A DNA stretch of 64,000 nucleotides from NCBI RefSeq assembly GCF_009827655.1, contig NZ_WTYV01000007.1:79813-143812 (forward strand). Direction: 5' to 3'. The DNA is from Alteraurantiacibacter buctensis (lineage in GTDB: Bacteria > Pseudomonadota > Alphaproteobacteria > Sphingomonadales > Sphingomonadaceae). The notes below the pieces were generated by a model. It was not told where the DNA came from, did not search any database, and saw only the letters and a list, made by a program, of their open reading frames with translations. How positions within the stretch are numbered: the first letter of the stretch is position 1; each line of letters starts with the position of its first letter. Made by a program: the position numbers and the translations under genes. Below, in pieces: positions 16,124 through 24,924 of this stretch.

Positions 16124-17065
16124 TCAGTCGCGATCTTCCAGCAGTCCGTTGCTCTCCAGCCAGGCGAGGAACTGGCCGGGCCAAAGCGTCGCCGTGGTGC
16201 CGACAGGCCGAATGCCAAAGCCGTGCCCGCCTGCCTGGTAGAGGTGGAATTCGATCTTCCCACCTGCCGCGCGCCAGGCATCGAGCAGGCCGGTGCCATT
16301 GTTGCCGAACAGCGGATCGTCGGTGGCCAGCGCCGCGAACAACGGCGGAGGTTTGTGGGGCACCTCAGCCTGCATCATCGGGCCGTAGATGAGCCCGATG
16401 AAGTCCGGCTCTGCCCCCTCGGCCTGCGCCTGAGCCACACTGAGCGTGGTCATGGCTCCGGCGGAAAAGCCGATCATGCCCACGCGGTGCGGATCGACAT
16501 GCATGCCCTCCGCCCGGCTTCGCACCCAGCGGACGGCGGCGACGCCATCGTCAATGGCCGGTTGGAAGGCTGGCGGACGCACAGGCACGCCATCACGGAC
16601 CTGTGGCCGCGGCTCCCCCTGACGAGCAAATTCCTGCGGATCGACGGGCGTCGGCATCACGCGATACTTGAGCAGAAATGCTGCCACTCCATGCGCCGCC
16701 AGCCAGCGCGCCACCATCTCGCCCTCGGCATCGATGGCCAGAAGGCGGAATCCACCGCCCGGCGCCACGATCACCGCCGCGCCGGTCGCCTGTGAAGGAT
16801 GCGGCAGGAACGGCGTGATTGTGGGCTGCGTGACATTGCGCACGACCAGGTAGTCCCGGTCGAAGGTGCCCCAGTTCTCCTGAGCGTGCTGCCCCTGCAT
16901 AGGCGGCAGCGCCTCGGTGTAAAGCGGTATGGCATTACGCTGATCCGGTGCTTCTGCTTCAGCCATGACCGGTGGGCCGGATTGCGCCATTGCAGATTGC
17001 ATGACCAGTGATGCGGATGCCAACGCGCATCCCGAGGCGACAAGCCTAAGGGTGTGCTTCATCAT
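16124..17065 (-). CDS. Secreted alpha/beta hydrolase (BD-FAE/xylan-esterase-like)
   Basis: This 313-residue protein has a signal peptide (to about residue 28, MAQS) and one alpha/beta hydrolase domain. It shows APGGGF (oxyanion), the nucleophile Ser201 in GFSAGAMTTLSVA, ATDDPLFGN (acid) and GGHGFGI (His). Long stretches match domain 1 of the 12447-14354 protein, so the two arose by duplication. Only 17 nt separate it from the TonB receptor upstream. Acetyl- or feruloyl-esterase activity is possible but inferred from fold alone. Confidence 0.87.
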   Translation of the reverse strand: MMKHTLRLVASGCALASASLVMQSAMAQSGPPVMAEAEAPDQRNAIPLYTEALPPMQGQHAQENWGTFDRDYLVVRNVTQPTITPFLPHPSQATGAAVIVAPGGGFRLLAIDAEGEMVARWLAAHGVAAFLLKYRVMPTPVDPQEFARQGEPRPQVRDGVPVRPPAFQPAIDDGVAAVRWVRSRAEGMHVDPHRVGMIGFSAGAMTTLSVAQAQAEGAEPDFIGLIYGPMMQAEVPHKPPPLFAALATDDPLFGNNGTGLLDAWRAAGGKIEFHLYQAGGHGFGIRPVGTTATLWPGQFLAWLESNGLLEDRD

Positions 17066-17082
17066 GTTCGAACTCCTCGCGG

Positions 17083-19311
17083 TCAGAATTCATAGTCGAG
17101 GGCAAGACCCACCTGGCGGAAGCCTGTGGTCGTCAAGATCTGGCCATATGATCCGATATTGCCGTCCGGGAAATTGATCAGCGCAAACACCGGTTCGTGG
17201 TTGTTGGTCAGGTTCCTGACGAAGGCCGAGAGCGACCAGCCGCTGTCGGATCCACGGATGCCCACGCGTCCGCCCAGCGTGAAGTGGCTGGGGTAAAGCA
17301 CGTTGGGATCGGTCGATTGCGCGACCTTGAAGCTCGACTTGAACACCATGTCACCACTGATGAAGAAGTCCATCGCGTCGGTGACCGGAGTGAAATACTC
17401 GGTGGATGCAGTTGCCTTCCATTCGGGCGCATTGGCCAGTTGCGTCCCGCCGATTATCGTCCCGTCGCTGCCGACCAGGCCCGCCGGATAATCGACGTCG
17501 TTGTAAATGAGGCCCGTATTAAGCATCCAGCCTTGCGCCACCCGGCCGCCGAACGACAGCTCGAAGCCGCGCGAGGTGACCGTGCCGATGTTCTGCGGCA
17601 CGCACTGCAGGCCGCCGGTCTGCGTGGTGTTGCAGACCTGGCCCTGGTAATTGCGTACGCGGGTGGAGAAGGCATTCGCCTCGAACAGCATCCCACGGCC
17701 CACTCCCGCCTTGAGACCGATCTCGAAGCTGGTGGGGATTTCCTCCTTGATGATGGTGGTAACCGCAGTCGGATTGCTGGGATCAGCCAGCGCGATCTGC
17801 GGCCCCTTGTAGCCCCGCGTGACGGTGCCGTAGAGGAAGGTGCTGGGCGACACTTCGTATTGCAGGCCGGTTTTCCAGGAGAAGTTGTGAATGGTCACGC
17901 CGCTCGACCCGGTGGCGCCGGTCAGCGTATCGGTGAACACGTTCACTTCTTCATTGGTATAGCGTGCGCCGGCCAGAACGCGGAGGCTGTCCGACAGATG
18001 ATAAGTCGCTTGCCCGAAAACCGCGTAGGAACTGTCATCGACCGTGGTCAGCCGCCCGTTGTTCGATACCGGCGTAATCACCGCACCGTTCGGCAGCGTA
18101 ACCTTGATGCTGAACGGGCTCGGGTTGTTCACGGTGTCCTGGTCCGAGTAGAACAGGCCAACAGTGTATTCGAGCGGCGAACTGCTGTCCGATGCCAGTC
18201 GCAGTTCCTGCGTGAACAGATCCACGCCTGAGAATCCCGGGCCACTGAAGATCCGGGTGGGATAGGTATCCAGCCGGAAGATATTGAGCGAGTTCGGCCC
18301 CTGGTCCTGGCTGCGCAACGCAGTGACCGAGGTCAGCACGGCGCCGCCGAGGTCGTAATCGACCTGCAACGAGCCGGCCAGCAGCTCGTTTTCCGCGTGG
18401 CCGGGAGAGTTGGTGCAATAGTCGCGGTTGGCGCGCGAGGCAGTGATGCCGCAGGCAGCGAGCACCGTGGCAATAGCCGGGTTGGCAATGTAGATCTTGA
18501 AGAAGTCGTTGCCGCGCTCATCGACGGAATCAGAGTACTCGCCGATCAGGTTGACGGTCACGACATCCGAAGGCTCCCACAGCAGGCGGCCACGCAGACC
18601 CCAGCTATGGTGCTTGTCCAGCTCGCCGGTCAAAGTGTTCCGGTCGATGCCCTGCGTGCCGCTGTAGTTGCCCGACACGCGCATGGCTGCGTTGTCGGCG
18701 ATTGGCAGGTTGACCACGCCTTGAACCAGTTGCCGGCCGTATTCGGAACCCAGCGTGCCGGCGTCCGACAACTCGGTGCGGAAGCGGCCGCCGAAAACGC
18801 CATATTCGGGTCGACGGGTAGCGATATTGATCACGCCCGCAGATGTGGTGAGGCCGAACAGTGTGCCCTGCGGCCCCTTCAAGACCTCGACCCGCTCGAC
18901 ATCGAACAGGCTGGTGATGTTGGCGTTGCCCTGGCTGACCTCGTCGACCACGACGCCGACCGAGCCGACCGCGCCGATCTGGAACGTGGTAGTACCCACG
19001 CCGCGGATCTGTCCGCCGCCGCCGGTTCCGAGGTTGGGTGCCTGCTGCACTTCCAGTGCCGGAGCGACACGCGACAGATCCGAGATCTGGTTGACCTGCT
19101 GGCGCTCCAGCGCCTCCTGGCTGGTTACCGTAACCGAGACCGGCACTTCCAGCACCGATTGTTCGCGACGCTGGGCAGTCACGATGATCTGCCCGTCGTC
19201 CTCGTCGCCGTCGTCTGCCGCCGGGGCCGATTGCGCGATCGATGGCGTTGCCACCAAAATGGTCGATGCGATGGCCGCGCTAGCGCTGGCCGCCAACAAT
19301 GAAAACTTCAT
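17083..19311 (-). CDS. TonB-dependent outer-membrane receptor
   Basis: This 742-residue protein has a signal peptide ending in PSIAQS, an acidic linker with a likely TonB box (DGQIIVTAQRREQS), a plug domain (VPVSVTVTSQEALERQQ to VEVLKGPQGTLFG and GVINIATRRP) and a 22-strand-type barrel ending in FRQVGLALDYEF. It leads an operon with three secreted hydrolases, so it likely imports an ester-containing substrate or its products. The leader contains a strong intrinsic terminator and is shared with a divergent two-component system. Confidence 0.93.
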   Translation of the reverse strand: MKFSLLAASASAAIASTILVATPSIAQSAPAADDGDEDDGQIIVTAQRREQSVLEVPVSVTVTSQEALERQQVNQISDLSRVAPALEVQQAPNLGTGGGGQIRGVGTTTFQIGAVGSVGVVVDEVSQGNANITSLFDVERVEVLKGPQGTLFGLTTSAGVINIATRRPEYGVFGGRFRTELSDAGTLGSEYGRQLVQGVVNLPIADNAAMRVSGNYSGTQGIDRNTLTGELDKHHSWGLRGRLLWEPSDVVTVNLIGEYSDSVDERGNDFFKIYIANPAIATVLAACGITASRANRDYCTNSPGHAENELLAGSLQVDYDLGGAVLTSVTALRSQDQGPNSLNIFRLDTYPTRIFSGPGFSGVDLFTQELRLASDSSSPLEYTVGLFYSDQDTVNNPSPFSIKVTLPNGAVITPVSNNGRLTTVDDSSYAVFGQATYHLSDSLRVLAGARYTNEEVNVFTDTLTGATGSSGVTIHNFSWKTGLQYEVSPSTFLYGTVTRGYKGPQIALADPSNPTAVTTIIKEEIPTSFEIGLKAGVGRGMLFEANAFSTRVRNYQGQVCNTTQTGGLQCVPQNIGTVTSRGFELSFGGRVAQGWMLNTGLIYNDVDYPAGLVGSDGTIIGGTQLANAPEWKATASTEYFTPVTDAMDFFISGDMVFKSSFKVAQSTDPNVLYPSHFTLGGRVGIRGSDSGWSLSAFVRNLTNNHEPVFALINFPDGNIGSYGQILTTTGFRQVGLALDYEF

Positions 19312-19361
19312 CCTCCGCCCCTCTCCGGTTTTTCCGGCTTGCTCCCTGTGCTTCTCCCGAC

Positions 19362-19398
19362 AAAAAGTTCGGAGGGGGGAAGCGACGCCCCCCTCCGA
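19362..19398 (-). terminator. Intrinsic terminator in the TonB-receptor leader (possible attenuator)
   Basis: A perfect 11-bp inverted repeat (TCGGAGGGGGG at 19369-19379, CCCCCCTCCGA at 19388-19398) with an 8-nt loop is followed, reading the minus strand, by AC and five T residues (19366-19362). It lies only 51 nt upstream of the receptor ATG, between the likely promoter region and the gene. No minus-strand gene upstream needs it, so conditional termination of the operon is the natural reading. Confidence 0.75.
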
Positions 19399-19411
19399 GA
19401 TGGGAGAAACC

Positions 19412-19429
19412 GCAAGGGTCAGCCCTTGC
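19412..19429 (-). promoter_or_regulatory. Second leader hairpin
   Basis: GCAAGGG and CCCTTGC pair perfectly around a 4-nt loop, 13 nt before the terminator hairpin in the direction of receptor transcription. It could be part of an attenuation device or an aptamer-like leader; I have not found a competing anti-terminator pairing. Confidence 0.5.
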
Positions 19430-19521
19430 CTTATGCAGGACCGCGATCAGCGACTGAGCGAGCCGCTGCGATTGTTCCGCGAACCTGATCTGAGTTGTAT
19501 CCGGCTAAAGAGAGAGCGGGG

Positions 19522-19555
19522 GTAAGTTTACCGAAATCGATCTGTAAATTTACCG
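19522..19555. promoter_or_regulatory. Paired direct repeats, likely response-regulator binding site
   Basis: GTAAGTTTACCG (19522-19533) and GTAAATTTACCG (19544-19555) differ at one base and start 22 bp apart, two helical turns. A partial third unit, GTAAAG, abuts at 19555-19560. OmpR/CpxR-type regulators usually bind such direct repeats. The site lies between the divergent receptor operon and the regulator gene, 44 bp from the regulator ATG. Confidence 0.7.
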
Positions 19556-19598
19556 TAAAGGGACTAGCAAGCTGTGATTGAAACGGCACACACGGACC

Positions 19599-20300
19599 AT
19601 GACCGATAAACAGCCAAGATTGTTGATCATCGACGACGATAATGAACATGTCGATTTGCTTGCAGATTACCTGCGCGCCGAAGGTTTCTTGATCGATTCG
19701 GTGCTGGATCCGCAGCTTGCGACAGAACGGGCACTGGCAACTCGCTACGATGCACTCATCCTGGACGTGATGATGCCGGGCAAATCAGGCATTGCCATCC
19801 TGGGCGAGCTACGTCGCGCCAGCCAGGTGCCCATCATCATGTTGACCGCGCGCGGAGATGACATCGACCGCGTGGTAGGACTGGAACTGGGTGCCGATGA
19901 CTATATGGCCAAGCCATTCCTGCCCCGCGAACTGGTTGCGCGGGTGCGTGCCGTCTTGCGCCGATTCAACCTTCCGCCAGGCGATGGGGGCACCAATCGT
20001 CTCGACAACGGCACAGTCTCGATCGACCTTGCCGGGCGCGAGGCCTGGAGTAATGGCGAGCGGGTGGATCTGACCGCTTCGGAGTTCAATATCCTGGCTG
20101 CGCTGCTGCAATCGCCCGAAAAGGTCCTGACGAAGGACGAACTCACGCAAGTTGCCTTGAACCGCAGCTGGTCGCCTTATGACCGCAGTATCGACGTGCA
20201 CATCAAGAACCTGCGGCACAAGCTGGGACGCGGCGGCGCGGTGCGGCACGGGGTAGAGACAGTGCGCGGCGTCGGCTACCGGATCGTGAGAGCGCAGTGA
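19599..20300 (+). CDS. OmpR/CpxR-family response regulator
   Basis: This 233-residue regulator has a receiver domain (about 6-120) with acidic pocket IDDD at 11-14, the phospho-acceptor Asp56 in LILDVMMPGKSG, a Thr in IIMLTARG and Lys in YMAKPF. A winged-helix DNA-binding domain follows (about 140-232, LTASEFNILAALLQSPEKVL to VRGVGYRIV). I use the ATG at 19599; an upstream TTG at 19578 would add seven residues. It overlaps the kinase gene. The direct repeats upstream suggest it controls itself and the divergent receptor operon. Confidence 0.92.
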   Translation: MTDKQPRLLIIDDDNEHVDLLADYLRAEGFLIDSVLDPQLATERALATRYDALILDVMMPGKSGIAILGELRRASQVPIIMLTARGDDIDRVVGLELGADDYMAKPFLPRELVARVRAVLRRFNLPPGDGGTNRLDNGTVSIDLAGREAWSNGERVDLTASEFNILAALLQSPEKVLTKDELTQVALNRSWSPYDRSIDVHIKNLRHKLGRGGAVRHGVETVRGVGYRIVRAQ

Positions 20301-21454
20301 AAATCAAGATCTTCTGGAAGATCCTGCTGTCGTTCTGGCTGGCGTTCTTCCTGGCGGTGCCGACGGTCTGGATCCCGGTGACCATACTGTTTGGCGAACA
20401 TCCGCCGGCACCCGGCGAGAGCGTGGTGGTAACGAACGCGGCTAACGGCGAGCGAAGGCTGGGTGACGGGGTGGCCACCGTGCGCGATCCCTCGGGCGAT
20501 CCAGAGGAGTTTCGCCGCTTCACCCTTCAGGTGCTGATCGTTGGCGCAGTCACCGGCCTGCTGTTCAGTATAGTGCTCGCCCGCTACCTCACCCGCCCGG
20601 TCAACGCCTTGCAATCCGGGTTTCGGCAACTGGCGCAAGGGCAGTTCGACGTCCGGCTTGCTCCGCGACTGGGCCGTCGGCGTGACGAAATCGCCGACCT
20701 GGCGCGCGAGTTCGACGATACCGCACGCCGCCTCGACGCGCTGGTCACGGCCCGTGACCGATTACTCCACGAAGTTTCGCACGAGTTACGCACTCCGCTT
20801 AGCCGCCTTCTTCTGGCGATCAGCATCTTCCAGCAACAACCTGCCCGCGCACAGGAGATGGGCCTTCGTATCGAACGCGAAGCAACAAACCTGTCCAGCC
20901 TGCTGGGTGAAATTCTCGATCTTGCGCGTAGTGAGGAGCAGGGCATCGGTGCTGACGGCGAAAGCTATTACGACCCCATCCTGGTGCTGACCGAACTGGT
21001 GAATGATGCCGCATTTGAAGCCCAGTCACGCGAACTCAAGATCAAGTTCGAATGTCTGGAACCTGCCGCACCTGAAACACTGACCGTGCGCGGCAATCCA
21101 CTGATGCTCGCCAGGTCGTGCGAGAACGTGCTCCGCAACGCCATCCGGTTTTCGTCACACAAAAGTGAAATCACCATCACAGCCCACGTGTCAGTCGCAG
21201 CCAGACCAACGCTGGAAATCGTGATCAGTGACCAGGGGCCAGGCATTCCCGAGAAGGACCTGACACATATTTTTGAGCCTTTTTCTACGAGCCAGGAACC
21301 GGGTTTTGGCTTGGGTCTGTCGATAGCTCGCCGCGCCATCAAGTCACAGCGAGGAACGATCGAGGCCAGTAACCTACCCAGTGGAGGTTTGAGGATCATT
21401 ATTTCGATTCCTGTCCATACGGATTGGGGAGATGAAGAGAAATCGCTGACTTAG
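20297..21454 (+). CDS. CpxA-like sensor histidine kinase
   Basis: This 385-residue inner-membrane kinase starts with GTG in the regulator's stop (GTGA). Two transmembrane helices (about 8-32 and 77-97) flank a very short periplasmic loop of about 45 residues. A HAMP segment (YLTRPVNAL...), the HisKA box with His162 (HEVSHELRTPLSR), and the ATPase motifs NVLRNAIRFS, DQGPGIP and GFGLGLSIARR follow. It presumably phosphorylates Asp56 of the neighbouring regulator. The small sensor loop argues against direct binding of a large ligand. Confidence 0.93.
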   Translation: MKIKIFWKILLSFWLAFFLAVPTVWIPVTILFGEHPPAPGESVVVTNAANGERRLGDGVATVRDPSGDPEEFRRFTLQVLIVGAVTGLLFSIVLARYLTRPVNALQSGFRQLAQGQFDVRLAPRLGRRRDEIADLAREFDDTARRLDALVTARDRLLHEVSHELRTPLSRLLLAISIFQQQPARAQEMGLRIEREATNLSSLLGEILDLARSEEQGIGADGESYYDPILVLTELVNDAAFEAQSRELKIKFECLEPAAPETLTVRGNPLMLARSCENVLRNAIRFSSHKSEITITAHVSVAARPTLEIVISDQGPGIPEKDLTHIFEPFSTSQEPGFGLGLSIARRAIKSQRGTIEASNLPSGGLRIIISIPVHTDWGDEEKSLT

Positions 21455-21551
21455 GAATGGATTGAATTGGAAGTCTAAACAGATGGGCCACGTACTCGTG
21501 CTGTCCCATGCGAGCGCAGTAGGCAGATTGCAGGCAGTGTAACAACGCGAT

Positions 21552-21571
21552 GTTGTGAAATTTTACACAAC
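21552..21571. promoter_or_regulatory. AT-rich dyad after the kinase gene
   Basis: GTTGTG (21552-21557) and CACAAC (21566-21571) are perfect arms around an 8-bp AT-rich centre. It lies between the kinase gene and the XRE regulator and could be an operator. There is no further evidence. Confidence 0.35.
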
Positions 21572-21596
21572 TTACCGAGTGTCCGTTGTTCCAAAT

Positions 21597-21657
21597 CGTC
21601 CGCTTTCAGGCAAACAGAACCACGGACCGAACGGCCGAAATGAGGGCGCAAAGCTGC
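21597..21657. repeat. Intergenic repeat, divergent copy 3
   Basis: CGTCCGCTTTCAGG (as in copy 2), then GGCCGAAATGAGGGCGC and AGCTGCC, echo the order of elements at 11502-11579, but the 31-base core is not conserved. It seems to be an older member of the same dispersed repeat. Confidence 0.5.
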
Positions 21658-21666
21658 CGAAGCAAC

Positions 21667-21915
21667 CTACATCCCACCCCGCCGCTGTTCCGCAAACTCA
21701 TTCGCCTTCCTGGCATCGAGCAACTCAACCACATCGACCCCGAGCGCCGTTGCAATCCGCTCCAACACCAGGATCGAGGGGTTGCGCACACCACGTTCGA
21801 CGCCCGAGATGTAACCGCGGTCAAAGCCGCTGTCGGTGGCAAAGTCTTCCTGCGTGATCTCACGCCCGGCACGAAGCCGCCGAAGGTTCCAACCGATGCG
21901 CTGCCTGATCTCCAT
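21667..21915 (-). CDS. XRE/Cro-family HTH regulator
   Basis: This 82-residue protein is almost entirely a HTH_3 domain: GWNLRRLRAGREITQEDFA, then SGFDRGYISGVERGVRNPS and LERIATALGVDVVELL. Such single-domain regulators often control restriction or toxin-type loci. It is divergent from the nuclease-like gene at 22011, with about 95 bp between them, so it may repress that gene. Confidence 0.85.
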   Translation of the reverse strand: MEIRQRIGWNLRRLRAGREITQEDFATDSGFDRGYISGVERGVRNPSILVLERIATALGVDVVELLDARKANEFAEQRRGGM

Positions 21916-22010
21916 TGCATGGAAAGGATCGGGCCATGCGACCTATTGGCCCACGACTTATAAGACTCATTTGACTGGACTGTTCTCCGCTCTTCGCCCA
22001 CCACAGTCCT

Positions 22011-23180
22011 ATGCAAAGGGCACGAGGCATCCCCGTCTTGGTCGGTCATGAAGGCGAGCGCCAGGCGCTCGATCGCATTCATCTCGGAAGCGGGACCCAC
22101 GATGAGAACTGGCTGCAGGAGCTGATCCATGACCACCCTGCAATCCTGCCGATCGCTGATATCGAGCCCGGGTTCGGTGAGCCGGTACCGGTCGCCAGGG
22201 AAGTGCCTTGCGGACACGGCTATATCGACAACCTCTATCTTACCCCATCTGGCGACATCGTGCTGGTCGAGACCAAGCTATGGCGCAACAACGAGATCAG
22301 GCGCGAGGTGGTGGCGCAGGCGCTCGATTATGTCGCGGCACTGACCGCCATGTCCTTCGACCAATTCGAACAGGCTGTTGCCCGCGGACAGGGTGCGCCC
22401 AAGCGGATCCATGATCTGTTTGCGTCTAACCCCGAGGCGCTCGAAGAGCCGGCCTTCATTGATGCTGTTACCGTCAACCTGCGGCGCGGCCGGATGCTGG
22501 TGCTCGTGCTGGGAGACGGGATCCGGACCGAGACCGAGGCGCTCGCCAATCTCCTCCAGAGCCATGCCGGCGCCCATTTCACATTCGCGCTGGTCGAGCT
22601 GGCCACCTGGCGCACAGGGAACGGGTCGATCCTGGCAGTCCCAGACGTGCTGGCACGGACTGTGATGATCGAGCGCGGCATTGTGCGGATCGAGGGTGCC
22701 GGCGTTACGGTCGCCCCGGTTCCGGTCGAAGCCAAGGCCCGCGCCCAGTCCATCAGCATGAGCGATTTCATGGGCATCATGGCGCAGCGTAATCCGGCCC
22801 TGCCCGGTGCCATCAACGCCATGCTGGATGCGCTGAAGCCTTACGGGATCTACTCTGAGCTCAAGGCCACTCTCAGTCTCAAGCTAGACTCTCCCCTACT
22901 GAACCGGCCAGCAAACTTTGGTTACATCGACAAGAGCGGCAGATTCTGGACTGACCCAGCTGCGGGCAATTTGCCCAGAAGCGTCTGGCGCCCCTATTTT
23001 GATCGCCTCGCCGAGATTGTCGGAGGTGTGGTCATCGATGAACCGAAGAGTCGCTACGTAGCGATCCCTGGGCGATCAACCCCACGGATCGAGGATTTGA
23101 TCCTTCAGCATCTGGACGACTTTGTCGGGGCTATCGCGGATGCGATCCATCGCCTGAATGAAGATGCGCAGCAGCAATGA
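22011..23180 (+). CDS. PD-(D/E)XK nuclease-like protein
   Basis: This 389-residue protein has a RecB/NucS-like nuclease signature in its N-terminal third: Asp73 (GYIDNLYLTP), Glu87-x-Lys89 (DIVLVETKLW) and a QxxxY-like motif (VVAQALDY), in the order D...ExK...QxxxY. A glutamate-rich helix (ENWLQELIHDHP) precedes it. The rest, about 150-389, is unfamiliar. There is no signal or membrane segment. Together with the divergent XRE gene it may be a defence or DNA-repair locus, but it could equally be a prophage cargo gene. Confidence 0.75.
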   Translation: MQRARGIPVLVGHEGERQALDRIHLGSGTHDENWLQELIHDHPAILPIADIEPGFGEPVPVAREVPCGHGYIDNLYLTPSGDIVLVETKLWRNNEIRREVVAQALDYVAALTAMSFDQFEQAVARGQGAPKRIHDLFASNPEALEEPAFIDAVTVNLRRGRMLVLVLGDGIRTETEALANLLQSHAGAHFTFALVELATWRTGNGSILAVPDVLARTVMIERGIVRIEGAGVTVAPVPVEAKARAQSISMSDFMGIMAQRNPALPGAINAMLDALKPYGIYSELKATLSLKLDSPLLNRPANFGYIDKSGRFWTDPAAGNLPRSVWRPYFDRLAEIVGGVVIDEPKSRYVAIPGRSTPRIEDLILQHLDDFVGAIADAIHRLNEDAQQQ

Positions 23181-23190
23181 GGACACGCCG

Positions 23191-23565
23191 ATGACCGACC
23201 GCGTCTTCATGGTGGAGCCTAGCGGTTGGTACGCATTGACGATGTACCCTGGATATTGGGATGTGCCCTATCACTCCCCATTGCGGGTGGATGGCATTGA
23301 ATGGCTGGGCGAGCAGCACATCACGTTGGAGTTCCTGAACCTCGCTTACGCAGCTGGGGTGCGGGATTTCAGGATCGAATGCGCGATCCTGAAAGCTGCG
23401 CCAGACTTTCTCGCCTGCAGCCCCGTCGATCAGTCAGACCGGTTGTATGTCTTTGCGAAGCTGACGCGGGCCTGGATGACGGCCAATTTCCCCAACGTCG
23501 CAACGGACTCGCTGTTTGACGAAGCAGGAAGGCCAGACGAACGCGCCTTCCTGGCACTGGTCTAG
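23191..23565 (+). CDS. Hypothetical protein
   Basis: The 124-residue product (MTDRVFMVEPSGWYALTMYPGYW...) is acidic and aromatic-rich, with no signal peptide, membrane helix or motif I know. The start at 23191 has GAGGA 8-9 nt upstream and lies 10 nt after the nuclease gene, so the two are likely co-transcribed. It may be a partner of that nuclease. Confidence 0.65.
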   Translation: MTDRVFMVEPSGWYALTMYPGYWDVPYHSPLRVDGIEWLGEQHITLEFLNLAYAAGVRDFRIECAILKAAPDFLACSPVDQSDRLYVFAKLTRAWMTANFPNVATDSLFDEAGRPDERAFLALV

Positions 23566-23662
23566 GATTTTTCCTACAGCCGCCTACCCAATCCGACCCA
23601 GCGCGCGCCTTTCGAAAAGCTGCGTCTCGACTTTGCCGGCGCGGCAAGCATGTGTGTCACCC

Positions 23663-23872
23663 GTGGAACGGCAAGCACGCGATGACATGGTGAGATTACT
23701 GGTCCTGGAGGCCGGACGGTTTTTGGAGGACCTGTCACCAGACCTGGCGCAAATCCTGCCCGCTGACGAAGATGTCCGCAGGGTAAGGCTTGGTGCGATG
23801 GCGGAAGCCTCCGCCGCAGCCACGGCGCTGCTGCAGGCTGCTATTGCGATCTGTGGTCTCCACGAGGGTTGA
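23663..23872 (+). CDS. Small hypothetical protein
   Basis: A GTG at 23663 opens a 69-residue frame (VERQARDDMVRLLVLEAGRF...) with regular acidic and Ala-rich helices; an ATG at 23687 is an alternative. The composition is protein-like. It is convergent with the terminase remnant. No family is recognised, and the ribosome site is weak, so this could be a fragment. Confidence 0.4.
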   Translation: MERQARDDMVRLLVLEAGRFLEDLSPDLAQILPADEDVRRVRLGAMAEASAAATALLQAAIAICGLHEG

Positions 23873-23890
23873 ATGCCACTATGCGCCCCT

Positions 23891-24913
23891 TCATCGCCTC
23901 CTTGCCGCATCCGCAAAGCGAACTAGGTTCCCGGTATCGACGGCCGCCAGGAACTGGATCACGCTATCGACCTGGTCATCATGCTTGCCATTCGGAAAGG
24001 CCAGCAGTTCGTCCTCGAAGGTCCTGAGCCATGGCGCCCCCTCCGGCAGGAATATCTCGCCGCGTTCAAACTTGGGCGTTTGCTGTGACGCCCGGTCCTG
24101 CTTGGAACTGACCGGAGGTATTGCCTGGAGCCAGACGTTGCGATGGTCGGCTCGCCTGATATTCTGGCCAACGCTAAATCCTGACCCGGCCTTCTCAACA
24201 ATCACCAGACCGGCCTCCCATTCCTTGCGCTTGGCATAAATCGCCTTCTCCAAATCAGGGAACGTGAGCTTCGCGCGATACACGTCGAGCAGGTAGCAAT
24301 TTTGGCCCGACAGCGCCCAGGTCGAACAGACCGAGAAGTCGTTATGCTCCTGGATATCGTAGGCCGTATCCCAACTCTGGAAGATGCCTTGCACCTGATG
24401 CGGTTGCGGCGGCGTTTTATAGCGCTTCAGCCATTCGCCCTTAAACAGGGCCCCTCCCGGCGGCATTGGGCGCTGGTTGTATTGCGCTTCGAAATCCCGC
24501 TCACCCATCTCGCTGCGAAGGCGCGCAATCTCCTCCTCGCCAATCCGTTCCGCATGCAGGATGCGCCCCGCCTTCCGTGATCCAAATCGACCCGGCGCGA
24601 GCTCAATCTTGCGATCCTGCCATTCCACTAGGGGCAACTCGAGCAAATTCCATCCACCTTGCGCCATAAGCTGCCCTGGCAAGTCCTCCATGTGCAGGCG
24701 CTGGGCAATGACGATGATCCGCCCCTTCTTGGGATCATCGAGCCGGCTGGCCACGGTTCCGCCATACCATTGCATGGCATTCTCACGTGCGACTTCGGAA
24801 TGGGCATCGGCTGCCTTGATGGGGTCATCCAGGATGATGAGATTTCCGCCCAGGCCCGTCAGTGAGCCACCTACCGAAGTGGCACGACGTTGTCCGAGGG
24901 TCGACGTTACCCA
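23891..24913 (-). pseudogene. Phage terminase large subunit, N-terminus deleted
   Basis: The frame keeps the Walker B region (NLIILDDPIKAADAHSEV), the motif RIIVIAQRLHMEDLPG and the nuclease half (FQSWDTAYD, VEKAGSGFS, KHDDQVDSV). It lacks the Walker A half, about 150-180 residues. It is open to 24913, then meets TGA at 24914. An ATG with a GAGGGA ribosome site at 24914-24912 starts in another frame (MGNVDPRTT), probably the native start just before the deletion joint. Internal initiation at Met (24775) would give 294 residues without an ATPase site. It follows the DUF5681 gene, the usual order in this packaging module. Confidence 0.82.
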
Positions 24914-24924
24914 TCAGAATTCCC

